Assembly: GCF_036785885.1 (NCBI RefSeq)
Contig: NC_092323.1
Location: 1,962,501-2,026,500, forward strand
DNA: 64,000 bases
Origin: Coffea arabica
Taxonomy: Eukaryota > Streptophyta > Magnoliopsida > Gentianales > Rubiaceae
Direction of reading: 5' to 3'
Of the stretch, positions 12,040-29,896 are shown piece by piece. Numbering within the stretch: position 1 is the first letter of the stretch; each line of letters begins with the position of its first letter. Below the pieces are notes generated by a model, which searched no databases, was not told the DNA's origin, and was given only the letters and a program-made list of their open reading frames with translations. Both the position numbers and the translations under genes were made by a program.

Positions 12040-13492
12040 ATTGAGCGGGTGAAATTTAATTTAGCCCTTCAAAGTAGACCAATGTATCAATTCAGTCCCT
12101 AAAAGTGAATAAGACCCGATTAAGGCCTCAAAAGTGAAAATTTTGTTCCGAATCGTATTTCGTATCAGTTCATACTTAATTGTTAATGTTTAAGTTTCGA
12201 CTAAACTTTAGTGGTAAAAGTAAAATCCTATTAATTATTTAGGGACTTTAAAACATTAATTTCTTATCTAAATGAGTTGAAAATTATATAACTTTACTCA
12301 CTTAGTCTTAAAAAAAAAAGTTTTGCTACTTTTTTAATTTTCAAAATTTGATTAGGATAGCATATTATTTTTTAAGGATGGCAATGTGTCATGTTGTATA
12401 ATTATCTTGTCATTATGGTGTTCATGTCAAAAAAACATCATTTCTAATCCAACCCATTAAACTTTCATATCGTGCCTTAACCCCGTATGTTAACGAGTTG
12501 ACCCAACCCAATCCGCATAACCCGTTAACACTTTATATAATTAAAATAGGTTTGATACAATGCATTATCTTGCCAAATCAACCTACTAATCTATGCTAGA
12601 AACAATCTAGTATTTTAATCGCTTATTTTAATCCATTTGGTCATGTAATTTATTCAATATTGCTATTGTTAAAACACACAATAAATTGTTTGAAATACAT
12701 ACTCAACACAAGATTTAAAGTTTTCAAAACATTCAAAAAAATAATAGATAGTGAAACTTTTCAATCATAATATAAGTTACAAATTCAGTCTTATTTGACT
12801 TGCTATTTTTTTTGAAAAGTTTCTGGATTTTCTGTGAAGATTCCTTCCACACATTTTTTAATCACCTTTTATCTTATATATGTCACATCTTAAAAAGTGT
12901 TAAAGTAATTTCTCTCCAAAAACTCTCTAGAAAATACAATCCAATCAACCTTTTAGAAATACGCTTAGACAATTCAATATATGATAGGACATAAAACTTG
13001 TGAGTTTTTTAAAACTTCTAATTGAAATCTTTAAACCAAATTTGATCGTTGTTAGTGTTGAATTATTATCTTAAAATAAGTACTTTATTGGATTAGCATG
13101 TGAACATGTGGATTGACCTAACCCAACTCGCTTACTTTCATGTCACTAACAAGTTAAATCAATAATGAGTTCCAATCGTATTAAAACCCTATTGATTTCG
13201 AATCGTATTCGAGCCATATTGTCGTGTCGTGCCAAAAATTGTCACCCCTAATTATTTTGTTCTTTTAAGCTAATCTAGGTGAGAGGTTAATTGCATTGAA
13301 ATCCCTAAAAATTTATAAGGTTTCTCAGTATATCACTAAAGTTTGGTCAAACATTATTGACCAAAGAATGGCTCGTGTGGGACGGGATTTCCAGTTTAAA
13401 GGGTTTAACAAGAATTTGTTCACTTTCAAGAGTTAAATTGATACTTTGATCTACTTTGAAGTGCTACTTCAAAATTCACCTACGATTATATT
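12040..13492. mobile_element. Long-inverted-repeat element, MULE-like, host of a nested insertion
   Basis: The ends form an imperfect inverted repeat of about 65 bp: the left end (about 12045-12110, with CCCTTCAAAGTAGACCAA) matches the reverse complement of the right end (about 13425-13492, with CACTTCAAAGTAGATCAA). Long terminal inverted repeats and lack of coding sequence suit a non-autonomous Mutator-like element. I could not see a clear 9-10 bp target duplication. The 12372-13250 element lies inside it, which makes this one the older insertion. Confidence 0.5.
12372..13250. mobile_element. Nested non-autonomous hAT-like element
   Basis: The left end TAAGGATGGCAATGTGTCATG resembles the reverse complement of the right end, TAGGGGTGACAATTTTTGG. 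The flanks share ATTATTTT (12364-12371 and 13251-13258), an 8-bp target duplication as hAT elements make. The interior is rich in AACCCGTTAAC / GTGTCGTGCC words typical of plant hAT-derived MITEs. No transposase reading frame is present. Confidence 0.6.
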
Positions 13493-14074
13493 GGCCTATA
13501 GCACGATCCATACCTTATAATACACACTACGTCACATTTGATATGGCATTTAGCTTACAAAGTTCTTGCAAAGTCATCAACCAGAAGGCAAGATTCTATT
13601 ACGGTAAATAGGTACGCCAGCGACAGATTCTTGACACCCGCAGGCAGCTGTCTGCTCCACCAACGGCACTACCTGCTCACACGTATGCCGTAGAGTAGGA
13701 TAGAGTTACGGCCCTGCTCTTCCAATCTAATCTAGGTAGGAAAGCAGAAACTGGTTTTGTGGAAAGCAACAATTGTCAAGAGTTTGTCAAGAGCATGAAT
13801 CGTCTGGACCGAAAATCGAAAGAAATTTTACAGTTCAATGGACGCACGTTTGCCATTTGGCATTTCTAGTTTAGATGTAAAGGTGGTTTCTTGCCATACG
13901 GATACTAATCACAATCTAAGCTTCACCTGAAGAATTTCTCCACAACATTCAAGTAAACGCATTTGATTTCAAAAAATACATAACAAGTAGCCCAAAGGGA
14001 CACTCATTTCTAGTTGAGAAGCAGGTATGCCTAGCAAAAGCTTACAATAATGCTTGCACTATTAAATTTGATCA
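13493..14074. other. Gene-free stretch downstream of the uridine kinase gene
   Basis: No coding exon, RNA gene or repeat end was recognised. The right portion (about 13900-14074) is presumably the 3' untranslated region of the uridine kinase-like gene on the minus strand. Confidence 0.35.
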
Positions 14075-20331
<6,257 letters not shown>

Positions 20332-20900
20332 CCTTTTTTCTGTTTTTTTGTTATTTTAAATTTCTTTTAAATTTACACTGCTGCTAAGTAGGAATTAATT
20401 CGCAGGAAGAAAACGAATTTTCGCAGCACTAATATTGCACCAGCACCGTCAATCACTGACTGGTATTATTCCTGCTTCAGCATCAAATTCTACTATCGTC
20501 ACTTCAATTGTGAGAGGGATGGAGGGATGGATGAATGGATGGATGAATATTAGTAGTATACTAAAATTTACCACTCCCGCTAGTAGTAGTAGTAGAGTAG
20601 TGTGTTAATTCACTTTTTGTCTGGTCCTCCTGATGCCCTCCGGCTTACATCTCACGCCTCCTCTCTTCTATTTCAACTTCGGCCGATAGTGGTCGACCAG
20701 TTAAACGGCGTTTCCCACTTTTCAATTTTCAGGCGAAACAAAAGATTTAAATCCAGATTTATTTACAGGAAAAAATGGATTTGTGGGGTTGGGCCTCATT
20801 GTTTTCATTTTCTTCCCAAAGTCCCTAACAACGGTCGGTCAAGCAGCCCACTTCCGGCCCAACTGCACCACAGAGTCCATATCACAATTTTGCTTACAAC
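20332..20900. promoter_or_regulatory. Upstream region of the uridine kinase-like gene
   Basis: Holds the presumed minus-strand promoter and 5' leader. A GGATG-type short tandem (about 20518-20546) and TAGTAGTAG repeats (20582-20597) are visible. No confident TATA box. A hAT-like element begins at 20901, so the native upstream region may be only about 0.6 kb long. Confidence 0.35.
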
Positions 20901-21734
20901 TAGAGGTGGCAAATCAACCCACTTAACTAAATTTACCCAGACCCGCCCATGAATAGATGGGTATAGATATCTTAAATTTTTGTATATGGGTATAAATGGG
21001 CTACCCAATAATACCCATTTATTAAATGGGTATTATTGGGTAACCCATCAAATCCAATTAATCCATTTAGAATTCTCTTCCCCCCAAGTCTCTTCTTTTC
21101 TCCCACCTTTTTTTTTTCAAATTTTTCATTTTGTCATGATGTTAACTATTTTTGTTTCATTATTCTTATCATTATTATTTGTTGGTTTTATCTTATTATT
21201 TTATTTTCTCTTAGTTTGTTGATTTGCTCATTTTTTAGCAATACCAATTTATGATAAATTTTAGCCTATTTTCTTATCTTTATAAAATGAAATTTTAAAT
21301 TTATATATGAAAAAAATGTTAGGGGTTCAAAATTTTTGGATTAAGTTTTATATTAATTTTTATAGTACTTAGTTCAAATTTTATATTCTTATTATTCAAT
21401 TATTAAATAATAGGTAATTTTGTGACATAGAGTATAAATGAAAAAAAAATTGGTAATTAAGTTTATTGAACATTATAAGTAAATATTTAAAACTAATGAT
21501 GGGTACAAAGAGTGGTATAAATAGATAACTTAATTTGCAAAAATGAATTTAAATGAGTTTACAAAAAATTAAAATAAATGGGTTATAAATGAGTAATTGG
21601 GTTACCCAATTCATTTTTTGACTTACCCATTTATACCCATCTAATTAAATGGGTATAAATGAGTTGACTCACTTATACCATTACTCATTTTACCCAACCC
21701 AAACCCGTCTAAATCACCCATTTAAACACCTCTA
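20901..21734. mobile_element. Non-autonomous hAT element with intact ends
   Basis: 834 bp. The left terminus TAGAGGTGGCAAATCAACC and the right terminus (reverse complement TAGAGGTGTTTAAATGGG) form the terminal inverted repeat, and a perfect 8-bp duplication CTTACAAC lies on both sides (20893-20900 and 21735-21742). The subterminal regions carry many ATGGGTA / TACCCAT words in both orientations, the type of motif hAT transposases bind. The centre is AT-rich with no transposase reading frame. The perfect duplication suggests fairly recent insertion. Confidence 0.85.
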
Positions 21735-21930
21735 CTTACAACTGTCAACAGGAAAATCACGCCTCTTCCAGTTCAGTTGATTGGGCATTAGCGAGATACT
21801 AAATGATGGTGGATACATGTATTTGTAATGTTGAATACTGCAGTCTTAACATAAAAGCCAATTTAGTATCCGCGACAATGTTGAATGGGTAAGTACTAAA
21901 TGTGATGCATTTGATAGTGTACCATATTAA

Positions 21931-22595
21931 GGGTCTGTTTGATAACATAAAAAAGTGCTGAAACTAAATCTTTTCAGACATTCAGATGTTTTGAGTGTTT
22001 GATAAACAAAAATTCATCTGCTGAACTTGTTAAGCAGTGCTAAACTTGTCTGTATTTTTTTCAGTACAAGAATCCTGACTGAATGCTTAATTCTAATAAA
22101 AATCAATAAAATTACTTCAACTACCTTATCTTATCTACCAAATCTACTATTGTTTGTTAATTATGTTCAAAATTCTATTTAATTAAACAACCTGATATTC
22201 TCTATTTAATGATTTTCTGTTTCTCTTTTATCCCTTTTTAATGACTTTCACATCTTCTCTATACTCCTCATATAATATATTGCATCTTTTATATTAATTT
22301 GATTTAAAAATAAATATTGTCATTTTCATACCTAACAATTTTAAACTAATTAAATCATAGGTTCTATTTTTTTTGAATGAAAATATATAAGGGAAAAATT
22401 GTCAAATTAAACTTATTAAGCATTCAGTTATAAATATTTATCAAGCAGTATAAATAAGTTTAGCATTAAAATTCAGACATTCATATATTTCTTTTCAGTA
22501 CTTAAAATTCAGTAAATTAATTATTTCAGCATTTAGATTTCAGAGTTCAGACTTCAGAGTTCAGAATTCATATTCAATTTTATCAAACGGAACCT
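21931..22595. mobile_element. MITE with GGGTCTGTTTGATAA-type ends
   Basis: The left end GGGTCTGTTTGATAA is matched by the reverse complement of the right end AGGTTCCGTTTGATAA. The interior is AT-rich, with repeated TTCAG/AGTTCAGA words. The GGNCYGTTTGATAA end is common among eudicot MITEs. No coding sequence; superfamily uncertain (hAT- or Harbinger-like). Confidence 0.6.
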
Positions 22596-23651
22596 AAGTA
22601 ATAAATGAATAGTTTATTTTTTTTTTGGGCAAATTTTATTTAAAAAATTCAATGCAACTTAATTAATTCGTATGCTCTATTTTTTTTATTATAAACACGT
22701 CTAAATATATTAAAATTTGAACTCACTAAACTAATATATTAAAATCTGAATCCGTTAAATTAAAGTCCTAAATTTGATTATCAAACAGAGCTTAACTCGC
22801 TTATTTATTCCAAGATAATACTAAAATAGCTTTCTAAACACTTAATGTACATAACCTAAACCAATTAGATTCTAAGTTATTGGATAACTGCATTCTAGAA
22901 TGCATGAAAATAAATTATGAAATTGGAATCCATTTACATATGAACATAAAAGTTAATTTTAATGCAAAACGTTCAATAAAAGGGTCTTCTTATTTGGTTT
23001 ATATTCATTAACTTTGTACTCGTGACAATGAAACGCAGTCTAATTAGTAAAATGTTTCACCTATAATCAACAAAACACAAGTTCGAGAGTGGGTAAACGG
23101 AGGATCGTTGTTGATTTTCTTTAATAATAATAATAATAAACGTTGTATTCACTTGAATCATGCTCTGAATAAAATCTTTTTCTTCTTGCTAGTTTTTTCC
23201 AAGCCATCTTTTCTAACTGTAAATTGATTGATTAATTTCCTGTATATAACCCCCATCCAAACATCAATAAAACAAGAAAAGAAAAGGAGAATAAGAAGAA
23301 AACCAAAAGCATGCCTAATTTTCAAAAGTTGGGCAACAGTTTTAGCATTTAATCTTGACAATCACTAGAAACAAAAACAAAAAAGAAGAAAAGAAAAATC
23401 CCGGAAACCAATCATGACGAAATCAGAAACAGATGTCGAGTACTTCATATATAGTCATAATATGGCCTCCAAGAAATCACTAAAACAATAAGTAAGCTCG
23501 CTGAGATATAAAATCTCCTTCCAAAAAAGAAAAGAGCTCGGGGTTGGAATGGACAAATGACAAATTAAGCGAGTAGAGTAGTCCTGCCAGGTAGATGGAG
23601 TTGGCAATTTGTAGGTGCTTTCGTATCGGTTTGATTAATGACGTACGAAGT
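22596..23651. other. AT-rich intergenic stretch
   Basis: No gene is seen. A segment around 22620-22795, ending in TGATTATCAAACAGAGCTTAA, looks like a remnant of another copy of the TTTGATAA-ended MITE group. The part next to 23652 is probably the 3' untranslated region of the phytocyanin gene. Confidence 0.35.
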
Positions 23652-24295
23652 TTACAAGCACAAAAGCAGATGGAATCCTAACAAAGAAGAAGCCAAAATG
23701 AAGGGTAGGAGATGTTGAAGTAGGGCAGAGGAAGGCGGAGAAGTTGAAGCGGTGGAGGACGACGTGGATGACGGTGTATTAGGGGATGCAGTTCCAGTCG
23801 CAGCAGCGACGGTGGTAATCTTGACCTTCATCCCCTGGCCGCAATGCCCTGCTGTTCCACAAGCGAAGTAGCGGGTACCAGCTTTGTCTAGCTTAACCAC
23901 GTCATTACCCCCATTCTTGGAGTCCAATGCCGTGCTTATGTCACAGCTCTTATACGCACTTTCGCTGCCAAGCTCCACCACGCTGTGCAGCCCCGGAGTG
24001 TACTTGAATACTGTCTCATCATTCATCATACATGATCACAATTACAAAAAACCTATATACCTAGTGAAAGATTGATTGATTGAGGCCAAAATTGATTAGG
24101 TTTGTTAACGACGGAATCATGAATCTTACCTAGTTGATCCCCGACCTTAAATGTCTGACCCGATGCCCAGGAGCTGAAGTCCGTGGATTCATCCCACCCT
24201 TGGCTTCCCCCAACATCATGTTTCGTGGCTGAGGCTTGTTTTTCAACCAGGCTGAGAATTACCATCACCAACACGAATTTGCGCTCGTATCCCAT
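23652..24295 (-). CDS. Phytocyanin (uclacyanin/plantacyanin-like blue copper protein), GPI-anchored
   Basis: Small secreted type I copper protein of the apoplast or plasma membrane, presumably an electron carrier in wall chemistry. Two exons, 24295-24130 and 24010-23652; the single intron at this point is typical of the family. 174 residues: signal peptide 1-23, plastocyanin-like domain of about 24-125, Ser/Thr/Pro-rich linker, and a C-terminal hydrophobic stretch (about 152-174) fitting a GPI signal. Copper ligands are all present: His64, Cys106, His111, Met116. Cys78 and Cys112 form the expected disulfide. Met as axial ligand points to uclacyanin or plantacyanin rather than stellacyanin (Gln) or the early-nodulin-like proteins, which lose ligands. 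Confidence 0.92.
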
Positions 24296-24416
24296 TTTTT
24301 CTCAATCATCAACTCTGCTTCTTCACAAACTTCTTGGTCGAGATCACTACGCCAACTGACAAGAGACTCTCTGGACTATAGTCTTTACTCTCCTTTAATT
24401 GAGGTTCACGGGAGTG

Positions 24417-24426
24417 TATATATATA
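24417..24426 (-). promoter_or_regulatory. Candidate TATA box of the phytocyanin gene
   Basis: TATATATATA lies about 120 bases upstream of the phytocyanin ATG on the minus strand. That allows a leader of roughly 90 bases. Position and sequence fit, but no transcript start can be seen. Confidence 0.5.
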
Positions 24427-25253
24427 GTCTATCATGGCAGCTAATGGGGAGGGGATGGATAGGTAATTGGTCGGGAAGTTTCATTTCTTAAATCCCAAGA
24501 GTAGACAGCTCCACCAATCGTCCCTTGTCATACGACGGTTGGTACCCGAAATCCTTGTCCGATGCTACGGGCTTGATGGCTTATCAAAATGGCCACCAAA
24601 CATGAAGCGTGCATGTGGAAATGTAGGAGCAATGGATTGATTGAGAACGAAGCATTCAATTAAGCTGGTTGGATTGCCTGCTAAGCAAATAATGCGCGTG
24701 GGGTCCTCTTAACAAATTAATGGAAACTTGAAGTTATCTCTAAGCAATCTTTGTGATCATTTCTAGTTGTGAGTATTCAATATACGGTGTATTTGTTTGC
24801 TCTAATCGCTACCAAAGCAATCATAAAGCTTAAACTCAACCACTAAACAATACTACTACCAATTAACAACTCCCTCTATTAAACGACTCGACGATTGTTA
24901 ATTAACTTAATCATATGAAATCAAGTCAAATTGATGGATTTTCGAGACTCCGTGCTTGCAAAACTCATATATTGACTTGCCTTCGCTCGTGAGAATTCAT
25001 ACAAGTAGTATCAAAACTGGCTTAGCTTAATTAGGTTGTAATGCTCAGACCGGCCAAGTTAATCAAATGCAAAGTGCGCTAATTAAGCCGAGTGTCTTCC
25101 AATTAAGTTATTTTATTACGCAGCAATTCACTCTTGAAACGACTTAGAATCTTCCAATTAATGGTACGCACATTCTGCAAGAAAACCGAGCAAATTAAGA
25201 GTCTTTTTACGACAAAAAAAAAAAAAAAGAAAAGACCTCACGATGAAGGACCA
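24427..25253. other. Intergenic stretch between phytocyanin and lipase genes
   Basis: No coding exon seen. It should contain the phytocyanin promoter (minus strand) and, near 25200, the 3' end of the lipase-like gene, with a poly-A tract at about 25214-25228. Confidence 0.35.
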
Positions 25254-27278
25254 CTAATTCAGCTGGTTTGATCTGAAAAATTCCACAATTTGGTTATACA
25301 CTACGTCCTTCGCAGTCACCCCCATTATGAAGTCGGCATGAGCGTAGTCCTTGATGTACTGGACATGCAACTTTTCTACATCATGGAACTTGAGACTGTC
25401 CAGCAGAGTCTCCACATCTTTAACATCAGATAGAGCATCTTGGCCTCCGTAGCTGAGGAAGATTGGAAGGTCATTCGGAATATTGGCCAAATTATAGGAT
25501 GGAGGCTTTGATTCGCCATAATGCGCCACGTTGAAGTAAGCATTCCCATAATCGTACTTAGTGAGCTTTCCATCTCGGACAGCTGAAACATCCAGATTTT
25601 AGCGTGTGCTGTGCTGCTGTTCATATTGCGAATCCAAACCAACCAACCAGCCAAGAAAAGGAGCTAAGCAATATTTAAGAACAGGTACGTAGTTAATTTG
25701 TTGTACCGTCAATTCAACTTACTCTGAGCCAAATGCACTAGATTTTTCGTCGAAGTAGATTGAGGCTCATTCTTCAAGAAAAGCTCAACAGTTGAAGCAT
25801 TGAGACAGCAATTTTTCCCTTGATTTAGCAACCCAAAAAAAAAAAAAAGTAGTAAACACTGATCGAAGTTCACTGCACTATATATACGTGATATGTCTTT
25901 GGATTTCTGATAATTTGGTTCAATCTCAGATAATAATAATATGTCCATTACCTGTTAAGGCGGTTAGCAAATCATAGCAGTCCACCCCCGGTTGAGCACA
26001 CAGAGCCTTCAGAAGACTTGCTACAGCATCCCTATATATAAACAAGAATAACGGTGATCCAGAATCTTGACGCTTTTATGTCCTCCAAACTGATTAGAAA
26101 ACCAAGGAACTGCTGGTTTTATAACCAAATTATAAACAAGGCGCATTTGCCATTTGGTAAGTCTACTTACCCTTTCGGGTTGAATTCTGAAAGACCGAAT
26201 AAAGTGGTGATCTGTTGACATTAGAAAACACAAATCATTAGATGCTATTATGGTAAGTACTGAAATGGGCCTCTATTAAGCATGCATGTAATTAATTTGA
26301 TGTCAAAATCTCTGCTTACTTCGCCTACGAAGGCTTTGGCAGCTACGACACCGAGCGCAGTGGTCATGTGGCTCAAGAAAGCAATCGGGCTCAACAAGGC
26401 CGCGGATTTTACCTTGTCTATTTGCTTCCTTTCGGAAAATGTTGCCAAAGCCATCAATGTTCCCTAGGAAATAACGAAATAACACCGACGACCCTCAGGA
26501 TTATGTTTCGAGTACAGTAGTGTATTTCCCAGTTTCACTTGAAGAAGAACCAATAGCAATGCACAAATCATTGATGCTTTCTTTCCCTTGAGTTCAGTAC
26601 TCATGTATTCCATATTCATCCGCGTCAACAGATTAAAATGAAGGACAACTTTTTTTGTTGGTTAAACTCTTACCATGGAATGGCCTACGTAGTGGATTTT
26701 TTGACCAGTTTGCTGAAACACGAAATCCAGAAGAGCTGGTAAGTCATGCATCACCAGGTCATCCCATGTCCAATTCCAAAATTCCTGTCAAAAAATATGA
26801 AGGTGAAATTAGTCTCATATGGCACTAAAAGCATATATATACATGAACCTCTCTGTCAGGTGTCACCGTAAGAAAATAAGGGTTCCTGACGATCAACAAG
26901 AGACCACATGATCCCACAATCAACCAATGGATCGTCTGTTTTAAGCCTATCGGGTACAAACAAAGATAACTAGAAACAACCATGAAGAAAAAAATAAAAA
27001 ACAGAGAGAGAGAGAGAGGGGGGGGAGATCCGAGAAAAGGTATAAGCCAAGTCAATACATAAGATAGCATAGAACTGAATATAGGGGAAATAAAACCGGC
27101 AAAAAAAAAAAAGAATATAGGGGAAATAAAAGTTTACCGGTTTGCTAGGATCAAGTGTGACATGTCGTCTGCTGTATCGGGTTCCTCTGATGTTGGCAAT
27201 CCAGACATCGAATCCCCTATCAGCCAAGATCATAGCTAAAGATTGTTGAGGAGAGTTCAGCAACCAAGTCATTCCATC
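25254..27278 (-). pseudogene. Triacylglycerol/acid lipase-like gene, 5' exons missing
   Basis: Alpha/beta-hydrolase of the gastric/lysosomal acid lipase family. Seven phase-consistent exons: 27278-27138, 26784-26674, 26463-26320, 26211-26171, 26031-25952, 25818-25723, 25582-25254, encoding 313 residues up to the stop. The catalytic set is complete: nucleophile in GHSMG (split by the second intron), Asp in SYGGQDALSD, His in DYAHADF. There is no stop or frameshift in these exons. The family's first exons (signal peptide, a GYxCxE...TxDGYIL segment, and the QHG oxyanion region just before DGMTWLL) were not found in the next 1.4 kb upstream. Either the gene is 5'-truncated, hence a probable pseudogene, or the first exons were separated by an insertion. 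The 3' part looks under constraint or only recently broken. Confidence 0.75.
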
Positions 27279-28659
27279 CTGCGTACACATCGTTCGTAGC
27301 ATTTTCGATCCATTCTTTATTGCCCATGGTGTGTTTAAATATCTTACTAGTACTACTGGCTGTCGCTATACCAAGAAAATATACCAAGTAATTCCAACCA
27401 AAAAGAAAAAACCGAAAAGACCAACTAGTACGCAACTCCAAATAACTTTATGGATTCACGGGCACAACTTCGTACTTTTTGTACGTTGTGCTTTTTCTTT
27501 TGGTCGTAAAGAGACAACTTTGTACTTATCCTCTTGCACAAAAGTACATGTTGCACAGTAAAGCCTTTTCGAGGAAGTAGCGCCGATCGTTTTTCGGCTT
27601 TCTTGTGAACTAGCTTTACCGGGCACTTGTGACAAAGAACCGAATCTGTCTGTATTCTTTACTAGAATCCATGGCGGCTTGTGAACGCAATAGTCCAGAC
27701 AAATCAAGGCCCTAATACCTAATGACGCGATAATGTGCATTCTCCATGCGCATTGCCAAGAGATTAGTGGCACCAATCACGTTACTTTTGCCTATTCAAG
27801 GGTCCTAACACCCAAGTGAGAGGTTCTGGTGTGTGGGAGATCCATGTTCCTGGGTACTTTCATCAGGGTATAGCTGCCTGAGATGTACCAAAACTTTACC
27901 AAGTGTTACGTATAGAGACGATGATGTAGTCCTGTTTTTTATGTTGGATTCTAGGACAGCTGCACCTCAAACTTTGGCATTGTTCAAGTTAATTGGCAAA
28001 ATTTGGTCATGAATTTTACAGAATTATCACAATTAGCAATAGTTACTACGTGATAAATTATAAATTTTATTTTTTTTCACTATTAAAAAGTCTACAATCC
28101 AAATACAAAAACAAAAACGAATGATAATTTAAGATTAAAATTTATAATCAGTTGAAAGAGCCAACTAAGAACCAATCCTTTGTTATTAAAATGATCTATA
28201 TATAATCCGTGTCATAGATTAGAACTATGCTTTTAATTAGTATCGATGTTTTAAAACTTGGATCGAATTCAATCAGCTTGACGGTTTCAGTCCGAATCAA
28301 CGCAAAAGTACAAAATTTATAAAAAAATATATATATTAGATTTAATATTTAACAATTTAGTGATTCAATGAATTTAAATTTTAAACTTCATATTTCATAT
28401 TCCAATTTTTAAAATTCAGTTTTACCAAACGTGGGCTCTTCTTTCCGCTCACTCACTTGCCGGTCCAAATTTTAAAACATTGATCAGCATGACAATTCCA
28501 CGAGGATGGGTCTCAATTGGGTCAAGCCCCATTTGGTCGTGCTTCCAGTACAAATGCAACTTTCGATTCAACGCAAGTCATTCAGTACGGCTTTTGACTG
28601 AGGAGAGACTGACACGAGGGGTCTAGAATAGATGACTGGGTTCTTTCTAGACGGACTTT
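27279..28659. other. Region upstream of the lipase fragment, no gene recognised
   Basis: Read on both strands for the missing lipase exons without success. The 27420-27800 part is less AT-rich and has a short open frame on the minus strand with no family resemblance. 28000-28450 is AT-rich. Confidence 0.35.
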
Positions 28660-29172
28660 ATGCATCCATCACGCCTAATCTCAACTTCAGACAATTCTGA
28701 GATGGGATTATTGGGAGGAGCATCAGCTAATCAGGAGATTGTCCAACATGTTCCTATGCAGTTCAACTTCAACAGTTCTAATAATTTTGACGGTGGAATC
28801 AATTTATCCAACTTAGGAATCCATAATGTTCAATTTCCCAACGTTCAATTCCCTCATCAATTTCCCTGGTTTGACAGCAGTAATTATCAAACTGGAATGT
28901 TGAGCGTGATGCCTCAATTGCAAGTCATGAATTTCCCTCAATTACCATTGATTCAGGGCATGAATTTATCTGGATTACCATTGATGCAAGGCATGAATTT
29001 CTCTGCAGGACCATCGATGCAATCCACTACGCTTGCGCCTCACCGGTTTGATGAAGGCAGTCTGCCTCAGTTGTGTCCACTGCCACTGCAAGCTTTTGGA
29101 CCTGAATACCATTCACCGCAGCCCTTAACTTACAACCCTTCTTCTTCCTCTTGGCAGCAATATCAATTTTAA
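28660..29172 (+). CDS. Unrecognised Gln/Met/Pro-rich protein, possibly a terminal exon
   Basis: Open frame of 170 codons, family not recognised. It is rich in Asn, Gln, Met, Pro and Leu, with an internal imperfect repeat: MNFPQLPLIQG, MNLSGLPLMQG, MNFSAGPSMQ, and before it NVQFPNVQFPHQFP. No hydrophobic helix or signal peptide. Base composition is clearly higher in GC than the flanks, and low-complexity tails of this kind are common at the C-terminus of plant transcription factors. A CTTCAG acceptor-like site at about 28684-28689 would make the frame the last exon of a longer gene whose upstream part is not visible here. A spurious or relic frame is possible. Confidence 0.4.
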   Translation: MHPSRLISTSDNSEMGLLGGASANQEIVQHVPMQFNFNSSNNFDGGINLSNLGIHNVQFPNVQFPHQFPWFDSSNYQTGMLSVMPQLQVMNFPQLPLIQGMNLSGLPLMQGMNFSAGPSMQSTTLAPHRFDEGSLPQLCPLPLQAFGPEYHSPQPLTYNPSSSSWQQYQF

Positions 29173-29896
29173 TATTTCCTTCATCTGAAAGGGTTACCTC
29201 TTTGGTTAATTTTTGACTGTTGAGTTTTTTTTTTTCCTCTTTGGGCCAATCAAAGAGGTAATTCTTCGGGCAATTTTGACTAGTTTTGTATGAGCTAGAT
29301 ATTCTGCTGATTTTTATTCGGCAAAGAACATCAAATTTAAATTCCCATTTACAATTTTACTTTATTAAATATTGCTGTGTGGCTGGCATTTAATTTTTTT
29401 TTTTTTTGGGTAAGACTTTTTATCCAAGTTTCTTGCTTGTTACGTAATCTGTTAGTGAATAGAATAGTTTTCTAGTCGATGCTGTTATAAATGATTTAAT
29501 AAATCAGATTCCTGGTAAAAAGATGACTTCTGAATAATGAAAAGTCGCATGCTTTGCAACAGCCTATGTATTTGGAGATTAAGTTTGCTTGCTATTCAGA
29601 ACTTCTAAATTATCAAGTTCAAAAGTAATTTTAATATTTAATTACAAATTATATGTTCTTGTCTTCTTGTAGAATTCAGTAGTTTTGATTTATCAAAGCA
29701 TGATTTGAAGTGATAAGTTCGTGAAATTAGCAAATTCAGTGATTTTTGGTCGGTGTATGGCAGAATGAGGAGGAGGAGGTCGATTTTAACTCATAGTGTT
29801 TTCTATCCAGGACTTCTGCAATCTATATGATCTCTAGTTTAAGCTTTGTCTATATGTTCTTAGCTTTCTAATCTTTTGCAAGATTGTTGCTTTTCA
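29173..29896. other. AT-rich stretch downstream of the 28.7-kb frame
   Basis: No coding sequence. It contains T-tracts (about 29226-29236 and 29395-29407). It may include the 3' end of a transcript covering the upstream frame. Confidence 0.3.

Noticed and set aside
27456-27776. 106-codon minus-strand frame in the place where the missing lipase exons should be
   Set aside because: It has none of the lipase N-terminal motifs (GYxCxE, DGYIL, QHG) and no signal peptide.
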